Positions 20,931 through 31,800 of a DNA stretch of 64,000 nucleotides are shown here, piece after piece. The notes beneath the pieces were generated by a model. That model made no database searches and was not told where the DNA came from. It worked only from the letters and a program-made list of their open reading frames with translations. Origin of the DNA: Chrysopilus asiliformis (Eukaryota > Arthropoda > Insecta > Diptera > Rhagionidae); NCBI GenBank assembly GCA_964034945.1, contig OZ035960.1, positions 78,587,331 to 78,651,330 of the forward strand, given 5' to 3'. Position 1 is the stretch's first letter; each line of letters opens with the position of its first letter. The translations under genes and the position numbers were made by a program.

Positions 20931-21634
20931 GGGAGATGTCCCACTGGCGAATCAGTTCCTGCAGCTGCCTGATCCCGACATCAGGTCGGGTAGCTGCAGG
21001 AACTGATTCGATCAGTTGACATGGCACACTGAACTGGGATCAGCTGACCTCAAACGTCAAAATGTCGGACTCGGAGGAAGAACTTCTCCTTATTTCTCTG
21101 TTACAGTCTCTCTCGAGTTGCTGATTGAAGTGGTCGAGATTGGTTCCGGTCGGAGGAATCGCCACTTTGAGTGTCTTTAGAGTGCAGAGTTATGTGTTCC
21201 AGGGGGGCTCGGGTGTCGGTCGTGATCCCGACTGTACACGCCAGTTCATACGTGTCGCCATTTTCATGGCGCACGTGTAACATTATTCTATAAAACCTAC
21301 TCGCTGCACCATTTATGTGCAGTGAGAGAAGATTAATTCACGCACATGGCCATATAGTTTTTACTAGGCCAACCTAATTTAAATTTAAAAAAAAAATTCT
21401 CTGCTAAAAAAACTGAATTTGTGCAATCGTACAAGCATCTACCTTTTCCTACAGCTTGTACGATTTCAGCTTGAAATCGTACAAGCTGTAGGAAAAGGTA
21501 GAAAAAAGTCAGCTTTGTGTCCCAGACATGCAGCTGCACATTTTTTGCAGTGTGCCATGCGCCATTGGATTATATGCGCAACTGATATCGGGATCAGTCA
21601 GCTGCAGCAGCTGATGACCAGTGGGACATCTCGC
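20931..21634. mobile_element. PIF/Harbinger-type MITE
   Basis: TIRs G(G/C)GAGATGTCCCACTGG at both ends with TTA target duplications at 20928-20930 and 21635-21637. Inside are a 20960-21010 inverted repeat around CTGATCCCGACATCAGG, a short Met start at 21062 reading M-S-D-S-E-E-E-L-L-L-I-S-L-L (like the start of a Harbinger transposase), and a perfect hairpin at 21439-21501. Confidence 0.7.
21439..21501. repeat. Perfect 30-bp hairpin
   Basis: CTACCTTTTCCTACAGCTTG continues to a 30-nt arm that is exactly repeated in inverted form after a 3-nt loop. It lies inside the Harbinger MITE. Confidence 0.9.
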
Positions 21635-21714
21635 TTAGACATTCACCCGGTTTTGAGTTTAGAGGAATTTTAATTTTGATGCAAATTAACTTAAAACGAC
21701 CCAATTGACGAAAA

Positions 21715-22525
21715 AAATCTGACGAAAGATCCCTAGGTGTCCGCCTCCGATTTTGATGAAACTCGGATATGTTGTAGAGGGGCGAAAAATTAGGGACATG
21801 TATTTTTTATATCTGCGTTTTTTGTGTTTAAAAGGGGTATCTGGTGCCCCGAAAATTTTTAGTTTTTCATACCTTTTTCCGAAACTATTTGGCCGATTTC
21901 TATGAAATTTCACAGCACATTTATTTTAGCAAGAATAAATTACTGTCAAAAAGATTTACATTTTAATCCCCCCTCCTTAAGGAGTAGAACCCCCTCCCCA
22001 TATTATATTTTCAGCTCTCCTGTCCCTATTTACCAGCCGCTTTTCTTAGTACGCATGTGTGTTTTAAAAAAAAGGAAATCAACCTGTTTTAGCGTTTCCA
22101 TGACAATTGACAATAACAGTGTTTTTGACCGATTCTTTGCTTGACCTTTGATTCGTCCAAAATGCTTCAAATGTTGCACAAGTGTGTTAGATTTGAAAAC
22201 AAACATCAAGTCTAAAAACCGTCATAATCATTTCCTTTTTTAGGTTTAACATTTTTAGCCCGTGATCAACAGAAATCTCAATAAATATACCTGTATCAAA
22301 TTTCATAGAAATTGACCAAATAGTTTCAGAGATAAAAATGTTTTTGAAATTTTATAAAAATCGGTCAAATAGTTTCGGAGAAATGAACGAAAAACTAAAA
22401 ATTTCATAATTTTCGGGGCACCATAAAAAAGCAGATATAAAAAAATACGTGTCCCTTATTTTTCGCCCCTCTACAACATATCCCAGTTTCATCAAAATCG
22501 AATGCGGATACCTCGGGATCTTTCC
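21715..22525. repeat. Foldback repeat with ~180-bp arms
   Basis: 21730-21905 and the inverse of 22360-22520 match with scattered differences (shared landmarks GTTGTAGAGGGGCGAAAAAT and GGCACC/CCGAAAATTT). The ~450-bp centre has a C-rich patch at 21966-22000 and no gene. Confidence 0.65.
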
Positions 22526-23181
22526 TTGTAAGCATTTTTGGGCAAACAGAAAAGCCCCATATACATCTTACTCTATTTTTAGCAAGAGTTCGGTTTAGGC
22601 ACAATGGCGGTACAAATATCACATGTATACGATGGGGTAGAAGGAAATCGCCCCTCTTTTTTAGAGGGGGTGAGAAGGCATGTGATATCTTAGCCCTTTG
22701 GAGCCGATTGGGATCATACATCCCAAAAATGTTTCTTTAGTCTATTGGGATATTTTTCATAGTAAATGTAACATTAATTACGATTTTATCGTAATTTATG
22801 GCTTCCTGTTTGTAACAGAAGAATTCTAACGGGATTGATCAAACGTGTTAGTATATGTTTGAAAGTGAATGTATTGTTTGAAAGTGAAAGTGAATGTAAC
22901 CAGTGTTCAAAACTTTATTTTGTTATATCGTTCTTTTCGCTCTTAAAAGTTTCGCTCCCAACGACAAGAACGCTCGCTGCGTTTTCCGACTCCCGTTCTC
23001 AAGAACGAAAATGATTTTCAAACGCAATCGTTCTGTAAAGAGAGAAATTTTCAGCTCCGCTGTACTGTTGCTAGGAGTCGGAACGAGCTATGCACATTTT
23101 TCGTTCTCCCTCCCAAGTTAAGAACGAAATGATTTCTATTTAAGTTTTCGCTCCTTTTTCAAACCGGTTTGTGGGTCTCGC

Positions 23182-23910
23182 CAGGGAACAACTATTATAT
23201 AGAATGGAAAGCTCTAACAAAAATTTTTGTGTTGGGAGCGTACATCCGAGGATTTCTATAGCTGTTACATGACAGTGTACATGAACACTGAGCGATTTGG
23301 TGGTGTGTGGCAATATGGATTCCCATCTGTCACTTGAAATGAAAACAAATCAAAACAAAATCGGATAATGGAAATGTTTTATGGAGAATTTGATATTTCC
23401 ATTAAATTAGTAATTTTCTTATGTGTTGAAAGGTGTTAAATTTAATTTAGTTTTAGTTTTTAATTGTTTTAAGGCCCGTTCATGTGCAATTCTGTCGATC
23501 TTTCGTTATACTTTGTTGTTGATGGGACTCGCAAAAACTTTCTGTTTGGGTTTTTAATGGAATTAGCGGAACATTCCTTCACTAAATAGTGGTGAATTTG
23601 TGATTTTTTCATTTTCAGGTGAAATTATGCAATGTTAACACGCTAAAATGTGATTATCCATCAAAATCAATCGTTGCAATGAAATGAATCAATGTTGCAA
23701 TGAAATGTCATGCAAAATGTAAACAAAAGTGCCAGCACTTTTCTGTATGTATTGTAAAAGGGACTTCTATTTGATTTTTTTTGGTCGAGTGTGTGACAGC
23801 AGAAAGGGGAAGTGAGATAAAAAACCCGATTTCTATAGTCTAGTGCTTACTCTAGTGGAAGTTAATGAGGAAAGGCCTTACTTTCCATTCTATAATAGTA
23901 ATTGTTCGGT
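23182..23910. mobile_element. hAT MITE nested at 23182
   Basis: CAGGGAACAACTATTATA at the left matches, in inverted form, the right end ending TTGTTCGGT. The 8-bp GGTCTCGC flanks it at 23174-23181 and 23911-23918. The interior has no coding sequence. Confidence 0.7.
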
Positions 23911-24155
23911 GGTCTCGCATAAAAATGAATGAAAGCCTCGAGCGATGGCTTTTTGGTATGATGCACACACACATATAAGTATGTATTTTAATAGTGAGAG
24001 AACGATATTTCGCTCCCAGCATTAACGTTCTGTTCTCAAAGAACGTAAAAACAAAATGCAAATATAAAAATCCTAAGAGCAAGAACGTAAAAACAATAAT
24101 TTCGTTCTCGTTCTTGGGAGCGTTTTTCTGAAATGCCGAATTTCGTTCTCTAGAG

Positions 24156-24390
24156 CAGTGCTCCGCAACCAGTGTGCCGCGGCACACTGGTGTGCCGGGA
24201 AATGATATTAGGTGTGCCGCGGTAAACATTTCAAAAAGCTTTTTAATAATTCTTTCAGGATTTTTTTTTTAATTTTTTCATTATAAATATTTTATACACA
24301 AATTTTTTTATATTTTCTTTTGTGGTGTGCCCCGGATTTCCAGAAAAAAAAATTGGTGTGCCGTATGCAAATAAAGGTTGCGGAGCACTG
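24156..24390. mobile_element. Small hAT (Charlie-like) MITE
   Basis: CAGTGCTCCGCAACC ... GGTTGCGGAGCACTG termini with the palindromic 8-bp target CTCTAGAG at 24148-24155 and 24391-24398. GGTGTGCCG-type motifs repeat inside both ends. Confidence 0.88.
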
Positions 24391-24487
24391 CTCTAGAGAG
24401 TGATTTTTATTTTCTATTGATTTCAATGCCTCCTTGGGAGCAGAACGAAAGACTACAAATGGGAGCGTTTTGAACACTGAATGTAAC

Positions 24488-25199
24488 AACATTACCGAAA
24501 AGTCGTTTTTTTACTAAAAACAGAAAGATTTTTTTAGATTAACTCTTTGAGACCGCGGGGTCATATATGACACCACCAGTTTTTTGCACAGAAACTCTAA
24601 TTTACCGGAGAAGAATGCTTCAAATGTATTTTTCAGTTAATTTCGGAATAGTTCTGCATAGAGCGGTATTCTTTGCTGACATAGTTTTTTTTGTGTTTTT
24701 GTTATATTTAAGAATGCATCCATAAAACGTTTTCGGCATCTCACGATTTGTAGACCTCGATTTCAAGCGTTAAACACTAATGCCGTTTTCGATTGGCAGA
24801 TTCGAAGCCATGATACAACAGGCATTTTCCATTGGCCTTGGAGGGTCACTCCAGGAGTAGCAACCGCTGTATTGAATGACTCCATGCAAAACAATGAATT
24901 AACTCCAGATTCGTTGCCGTACCCAACTGTCACCGCATCGAACTGTCAACCGGACGGACGCATGACGGACGCATCGACGTACGATTCAGGTTCTAGCTTA
25001 AGGCCCATTATCACAGATTTATGCACAATTTTTTTTTTGTTTTTTCTTTTTATTTTGCGCATTTTATAATAATAAATTCGTTTTTTCGTTAAAAATATTC
25101 AGTGATTTTCTCATGGGTAATAATGGGCTAAGGAAAGTTAGGGAGAAAACAGAAATGATGCAGTTGTTCAAAAAAAATTTATCAATATTTTTGTATAAA
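24488..25199. other. No gene recognised
   Basis: Contains GGGGTCATATATGACACC at 24559-24576, a short palindrome after a TTAA, possibly one end of a decayed TTAA-type element. 24880-25010 is less AT-rich but shows no domain. Confidence 0.3.
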
Positions 25200-25983
25200 A
25201 TACTAACAGATCCTTCGTTGCCAGCTTAAAGTTTTTTGTATAAATTTTAGAATGCCAAAAAACCATAAATAACTTAAAAATTTTTGGGAAAAAGCATTAT
25301 CCTTACAGGACCTTCCGTTTCGAATGTTGAAATTCCAACACCAGATTCGCGCAATTGGAAAAAGGCCAGAAACCATAAATAACTTAAAAATTTTTGGGAA
25401 AAAGCGTTATCCTTACAGGACCTTCCGTTTAGAATGTTGAAATTCCAACATCCAACTTGTGATCAGCGACCACGAAAACCCCCTAAAGCCAGTTTCTCGG
25501 AGACAAAATTAGAAAAAGGACATTTGCGTTATCCTTACAGGACCTCAAAAACTCTATAATGCCAATGTTTCCGGAAAAAAATGGGAAAAAGGATATTTTC
25601 ATTATCCTTTCAGGAACTTCCGTTTAGAATTTTAAAAATCTAACACTGGATTCGCGATCAGGGACCCCAGAAACTCCCTTATGCCGATTTTTCCCGGGAA
25701 AAATGGGAAAAAGAATATTTGCATTATCCTTACAGGACCTTCCGTTTCGAATTTTGAAAATCTAATACTGGATTCGTGATCAGCGACCCCAAAAACCCCA
25801 TAACGCAAATTTTTCCGGGGATATTTGCGTTGTCCTTACAGGACCTAGCGTAGCTAAAAACCTGCTCATGGCAACGCAGATCATTTTGCAAAAAACCGCG
25901 TAAAAATCGGTCCAGTATTTTTTGAGTTTTGTAATCTCAAACAGACAGACAAACAGATAAACATCCATTTTTATATTGATAGA
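25200..25983 (+). repeat. Dispersed repeat family C (RTE-like tail), copy 1
   Basis: Begins TACTAACAGATCCTTCGTTG. It contains about five ~105-bp units built on TTATCCTTACAGGACC and GATCAGCGACCCC, and ends with a AATCGGTCCAGTA segment and an AAACATCC-TTTTTATAT tail. Similar copies lie at 35905-36516 and 43459-44050. The polar layout with a short AT tail resembles non-autonomous RTE-like retroposons; no protein is encoded. Confidence 0.65.
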
Positions 25984-28088
25984 GTCCAAAAATTAAAAAC
26001 TGCTTTTTGATATTTTAAATATTTTACAGTGCATCCAGACCTTGAAATTGTAAACGTACGCGATATAGTGAATGTGCTGGTTTTTTTGCGGATTCACTAT
26101 ACCGAATTCCTACTATACAACAAACTGAAATACAATAAGTTCCGGTCGCAACTTGATGTCTTTTTCCATTTTTTGATATTTTTATCTTTTTCTTATTCGA
26201 AATACCTATGTAAATAAATAAAATTAAGTATTTGGTGCGAATCACATGCTCAAATTCAGTAAAAATAGTGAATTAAAATGGGTTTTAAGGAACTACTTTG
26301 AAAATGCTTTGCCCAAAGTCCTTTGCAAAGTAGTTTCAAAAGAGTATCTACTTTCTGCATCGGACATAGTTATTGAAAGAAAAAATAGATCCACTCTACT
26401 TTCAAAGCACTTTGAAGAAGAGCAGTTTTGTGCCTACAGGGATTATAAAAAAAATATTTGTACCAAATATAGCATTTACGTAAAATGAAATGCTTTTTTT
26501 CCAGCACATACTGTCGAGCTTTCATATTTGTTTATTCACACTATTTAACCGAATACTTTTAACCCAATGTTTTGCTTCCAGTGAATGCTTAATACTTTCA
26601 TTAAAATGTTAATTTATAGAAAAATCAACTGAACATCAAAGAAATTGGGCACGTACGCAAAGCATATTTTCAGAACAGTAGTTATAAATAAAGAAAAATG
26701 GATTACCGTATCATTTTTCTTCATATCTTCTAAAAATATTAAATTCAGAAAAAGCATTTATTACTTTTTTAAAGAAACAAAACAGATATACCTAAAACAA
26801 AGAAACGAACTGTCAAAACTGCTGTTCCTTGGCACCTGAAAAACTGAACTTAATAAACAAAAAATCTGAAAAAATACACTTTAAGACTCTGCTATCCAGT
26901 AACAATACTTTAATTTACCAAAAATTACAGCAATGTAATTATTTTAAAAACACTCACTTTTACCAAAACATGTGTGGCTTTTACTGGTCGTTGCCCAATG
27001 AAACTTTTGTTATTACCCACCATTGTTACCGATTTGTCCCCATGGGGTCAAAATGTCCCTTTCGGTCTTTTTGTCTCCCCATGTCACTCTAAAAAATTGT
27101 CCCCGAAAATCAATTTAAAATGGTCACGAAGAGGACTTTAGTAAAAAAAAACTTGTCGCAGAAATTTCTTACAATTTTCGCTCCAAATAATTTTTCTTGG
27201 CGGTTCTTGAATAATAACCCAAAAAATCAATTTAGACTCGTTTTAGGAAATTTAGACGGTAGAGAGATTATATACAGCTTGTTTTTAAGTGCTTGATTGC
27301 ACGGGTCTTTTTTTCGAAATTTTGGTCCAAAGGCGAGGGCGCACACGTTTCAACTTTCGGTCATCAGCATGCCTCAATTGTAGGAAAGAAACGAGTGCGA
27401 CAAGAGGGGAAAAGTCGCCACTCGAAAAGTGTTTTTCACTTCATCTTTTACGCACACAAACGAAGTCGCTCGTGCAGCACGTCACCATGCATGTGTGCGT
27501 ATTTTAATCGAGTCAGTCGGTGCTTAGCCACCGACTCGTAAACATATCCCAAATAAACAAAAATTGAATGCAAATAGTGAAATCCCAATTCCAGGTAATT
27601 TTATTTTTCAGGTAGGTAGGAAAGAGTAAATGCCACAACAAATTACCAGTCCTTTTTCTTCTATTGTTGGCAGTTTCTATTTCGGCAATTAATGTTGCCT
27701 CGGTGCTAGGTAATAAAGAAATGAGCTGGAAATACAACACATATATGACAATCACACAAAAATGAGCGATCGCTTGTTGTACACAAGTTTTTGCTACTAA
27801 AAAGTGAAGAAACGTGTACGTAGGAAAGGCATTTTGAGGACCAAAAGTTGCCGCGACGAGAAGAAGCGTGTACGTTCGCACATACGATATAAGATCGGTT
27901 GGTAAGTTTGAACTTTTTCGCTTTGCGGTGCAAATACGTATTAGGCGATACGAGACGCTACGTGTTATCGCAAACGTGAAATGGTTTATTTTTTAGGATT
28001 ACTGCGGCACCGTACTTGGAGTATCTTTTGCTCTGGCTGTGTAACCACGCATGCCATTTAAATGTGTGCGTGTGTTTCCCGAACCCAA
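25984..28088. other. Non-coding upstream of Drp1
   Basis: No exon recognised. 27290-27540 and 27760-28000 are less AT-rich than the rest and lie 0.7-1.4 kb upstream of the Drp1 start, so they are candidates for promoter or leader exons. 26250-26480 has repeated CTACTTT(G/C)AAA motifs of unknown meaning. Confidence 0.3.
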
Positions 28089-28456
28089 TAGTCCGATATT
28101 ACACTTGGCTTAAATAAGCCGGCAACTTTTGGGCTTAATAAGCCACTGTGCTTACACTTGTGGCTTAAATAAGCCAATCCTGTTTGCATATGCTACACAA
28201 GTTTATATGGGTGTGTGTGTGGACTCAAACCATTGAAATTGCTGCTGCTCATATACTTCCCAAGATCTTTACCTGCTGACGGTCAGAACGAAAATGATTT
28301 CTGCCTACTACTTTTCCCAAACCGGTTCACACGCTTTGCATGTATGCAGATTGTCGATAAGCCATGATTTCGAGTGGCAACTTTTCCCTCCTCAGTCGTT
28401 TCTCCCAAAAATCGGCTTAAGTAAGCCCGAAAATTGCCGTGTGTAATACCGGACCA
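28089..28456. mobile_element. MITE with palindromic GGCTTAAATAAGCC motifs
   Basis: Ends AGTCCGATATTACAC (28090) and the inverted GTGTAATACCGGACC (28441-28455). Four GGCTTA-type palindromes lie inside the left end (28118-28180) and one inside the right end. It sits less than 300 bp upstream of the Drp1 ATG. Confidence 0.65.
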
Positions 28457-28725
28457 TGAGTGAGCATGTATTGCCTCCTTAAATCGCAGCAGCCGAAAAC
28501 CAGGTTATGTTTTACTCCAAGAGTATATTCTAACGTGAATGGAACAAGACCATAGTTCGGTACTCTACTAATGCTCAAATTTGCCGCAAAATGCTTTAAC
28601 TGGTTTGACACTTTCGATTTGTCGCCGACAATCTTACTCGGACATTTTAAAACTGGGCAATCTGGTGTCTTGTTTGTTTGACTGTATATCAATTAAACTC
28701 TTTTTAACTATTGTAAAAAGGTGGA

Positions 28726-28827
28726 ATGGAGGCTTTGATTCCTGTTATCAACAAACTTCAAGATGTGTTCAACACTGTCGGCTCGGACTCGATTCAACTT
28801 CCTCAAATAGTTGTTCTGGGTAGTCAG
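28726..28827 (+). CDS. Drp1: Drp1 exon 1
   Basis: 34 codons, [15 protein letters not shown] to V-V-L-G-S-Q, ending just before S-S-G-K-S of the P-loop. Donor GTAGGG at 28828. The ATG is preceded by a purine-rich GTGGA context and is the only start in frame. Confidence 0.95.
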
Positions 28828-31800
28828 GTAGGGAAAAAATTAGGGATGGGCAAGTCCTGGAAATTCAGGACATCTTACATTTCATTGCTTAGGAAAGTTG
28901 CGTAACCAAAGAAAAATAAAAATCTAAATTCAGAGACTTTTCTGGTTTTGTTGAATTCTTTAAACTTGGGATTAGTTTTTTATTAGTAATAAGTATATGA
29001 CTAATCGTGTATTTCCAATGTTTTGATTTAACAGTAGTCGGTAAAAAAAATGATTTTCTTGTTCAGAGGAGTTGGCTTCATGTAACTTATTTTTGATCGA
29101 CTAACTACTCGAAGGAAATCTTTAATCGACGAAAAATGATTAAACAGACCGAAACTCCCTCTGGTGCACACGATATAAGAATCTTTTCTGTCTCATTTGG
29201 AGTCGATGAATCGGAATCTGGCAGTAGTTTGGCTTGTATAATAATCCAGTGTGGAATTTAAAAAAACTAAAATTTTATTCTAAACTTTAAACGATATAAA
29301 AAAGCAAATTAGAAGTCGGTTTATGCGTGTATTTTATATCAAACCCTAAATTTTTGTAGTACTTACGAATATTATTCATAAATCGCATATTTTTCGTAGT
29401 TTTTGAATCCCAGTAGTTACTATAAGTTTACACCTATGGATAGTAATAAATGAAAAAAAAAACATCCATAAGATTTTGTAATATATATATTTTATTGTTT
29501 TAAAAGATTTTAACTTGATATTATTTAAAAAAAATGCCCGCCACACACTCCTGAAGAATACACGACGCGACAACGAGAAATAAATCAAATTTGTCGGTTA
29601 TCCTCACTGGGCCTTTCCACACGTGTATTCTTGCATCCGCGGATCGGGTTCTGATTGGTCAGTGACTAGTGGAGGGGGTTCTGCAAGTGATGAACGTTTG
29701 GGCGAAGTTGAAGAGCAGGGTTGGGACTTTAGTACATATGTACTAGATCTAGTACCTTTTTGACTCATTTAGTACCCTAGTACCACAGCCCATTAATCTG
29801 GTACCTTTTCATGGTTTATATAAAAAATGATTTTATCTGAATTTAAAGCTCCCTTATAAGCCATCGCTGTTCTAAGTATCAGAAAGAAAAGTACTTTTTA
29901 AATGATACCGCCACAACTCTTTAATTAAAGACTACTGAATTCGTCTTATTAAGAGAGATATGAAAATCAATCGTAGGCCATGGAAATATGATTTATATTA
30001 GCCATAACTCAAAATACTTCTCGAAATTTAAGTTTGTAGATGGAGTTTATACAAAAATTTAAAATTGAGCGAAAATTTAAAACAAATACATCTAGACAAT
30101 TTTTATTGGTTTTTTGGAGTATTTTTTGACCGAGAACGGTTATATTTACAGCGCAAAAGTTAATCCATATGGGTTAAGATTTTTTTTCTAAAATTAGGAG
30201 ATTTAGATTTTTCTTGACTCCTATGTAATAAGCATAAAAAAACGATTTTGGTTGCACGATAGTTAAAAAAAAAATCTAGCACCACATTATCTCAATCTAG
30301 TACCCTTTTTGGGCAAAAAAAAGTACCTTTTACACATCCTCAAGTCCCAACCCTGTTGAAGAGTGACCAAAAGTTCTGCATGCACTAACACAAGTAAACA
30401 GCAATAAAAATTTTCCATGGGTGAAATTATGATTTCTCACACTACGATGCTTCTCTACTCACGTTCAAACCACATATAAAACTGACACAACTGGTAACAA
30501 CAGCGTGTGGACTCGAACTGGGTTGTCGTTATGTGTTGTCGTTACAACCAGGGTTGGGACTTTAGTACCTATGTACTAGATCTAATACCTTTTTGACTCA
30601 TTTAGTACCCTAGTACCACAGCCCATGAATCTGGTACCTTTTCATGGATTATATAAAATATGATTTTAACTGAATTTATAGCTCCCTTTAAAAAGCCATC
30701 ACTTTTCTATGTATTAGAAAAAAAGTACCTTTTTAAATGATCCCGCCACAACTCTTTAATTAATTCGTATGATCAATCGTAGACCATGGAAATATGATTT
30801 ATATAGCAATATCTCAAAATACTTCTCGAAATTTAAGTTTTTAGATGGAGTTTATACAAAAATTTAAAGTTGAAATAAAAGCGAAAATTTAAAACAAATA
30901 CATCTAGACAATTTTTATTGGTTTTTGGAGTTTTTCTAGAGTATTTTTTGACCGAGAACGGTTATATTTACAGCGCAAAAGTCAATCCATATGCGTTAAG
31001 GATTTTTTTTTCTAAAACTACGAGATTTAGATTTTTCTTGATTCTTATGCAATAAGCATAAAAAACGATTTTGGTTGTACGATAGTTAAAAAAAAATCTA
31101 GTACCACATTATCTCAATCTAGTACCCTTTTTGGGCAAAAATTGTACCTTTTACACATCCTCAAGTCCCAACCCTGGTTACAACTGTGTGTGGAAATGCT
31201 CACTGTCTCTTGTCGCGTATGACTGTGTTTACATTAGGACTCACTTTGAAGCGGCACGTCATTCGCTCCGGCCAAGTGAGGGTGAGGGACGCAGTGGGGA
31301 GGGAAACCAAAAAGAGCGAACGAAGTTTAGATTCACTTAAAATTATCGGTCGCAAACCGGTTTTTGAGTCTGGTCGTTGAAACCTGTGTCTTTAATTTTG
31401 TTGATGAGACCGGTTTAGTGAATCCAGATGAATCGAACCGTGTGCACACTAGATTGCCCACAAGATATATGAAATGTGCAAAGTTGTAATTTTTGTTGCT
31501 CCCCTCCATTTTCGTGAAGTTTAGGTCAAAAAAATAAGATTTAAAAAAAAAAAGTAGGAACCTGTAGTGGAAAAAACCCAGCCGGTTTTTCATTGAAGTT
31601 TCAAAAATAGACTTTAAAATGGTGAATCGCTTTAACTGTCCGTAACTCCTATAATATTTAATTTTTCGTTGATGGTCTAAAGACAACTTTTGTAGAGGAT
31701 AACTAGACGAACATCTAATTCTCACGAAGTTTTGACCTACGGTTGAAATTTAATGCTTTTTTGGTCCCAAAACAGCAATTTTTTAAGAACATTTTCATGA

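Larger units (their letters stand above)
22901..24479. mobile_element. hAT element with 8-bp TSD, hosting two hAT MITEs
   Basis: CAGTGTTCAAAAC at the left and GTTTTGAACACTG at the right; target duplications AATGTAAC at 22893-22900 and 24480-24487. Subterminal GAACGAAA/TTTCGTTC motifs repeat many times on both sides. No intact transposase. Confidence 0.85.

Noticed and set aside
28417..28692. 91-codon minus frame just upstream of Drp1
   Set aside because: Overlaps the MITE end and the presumed Drp1 leader; composition not protein-like.
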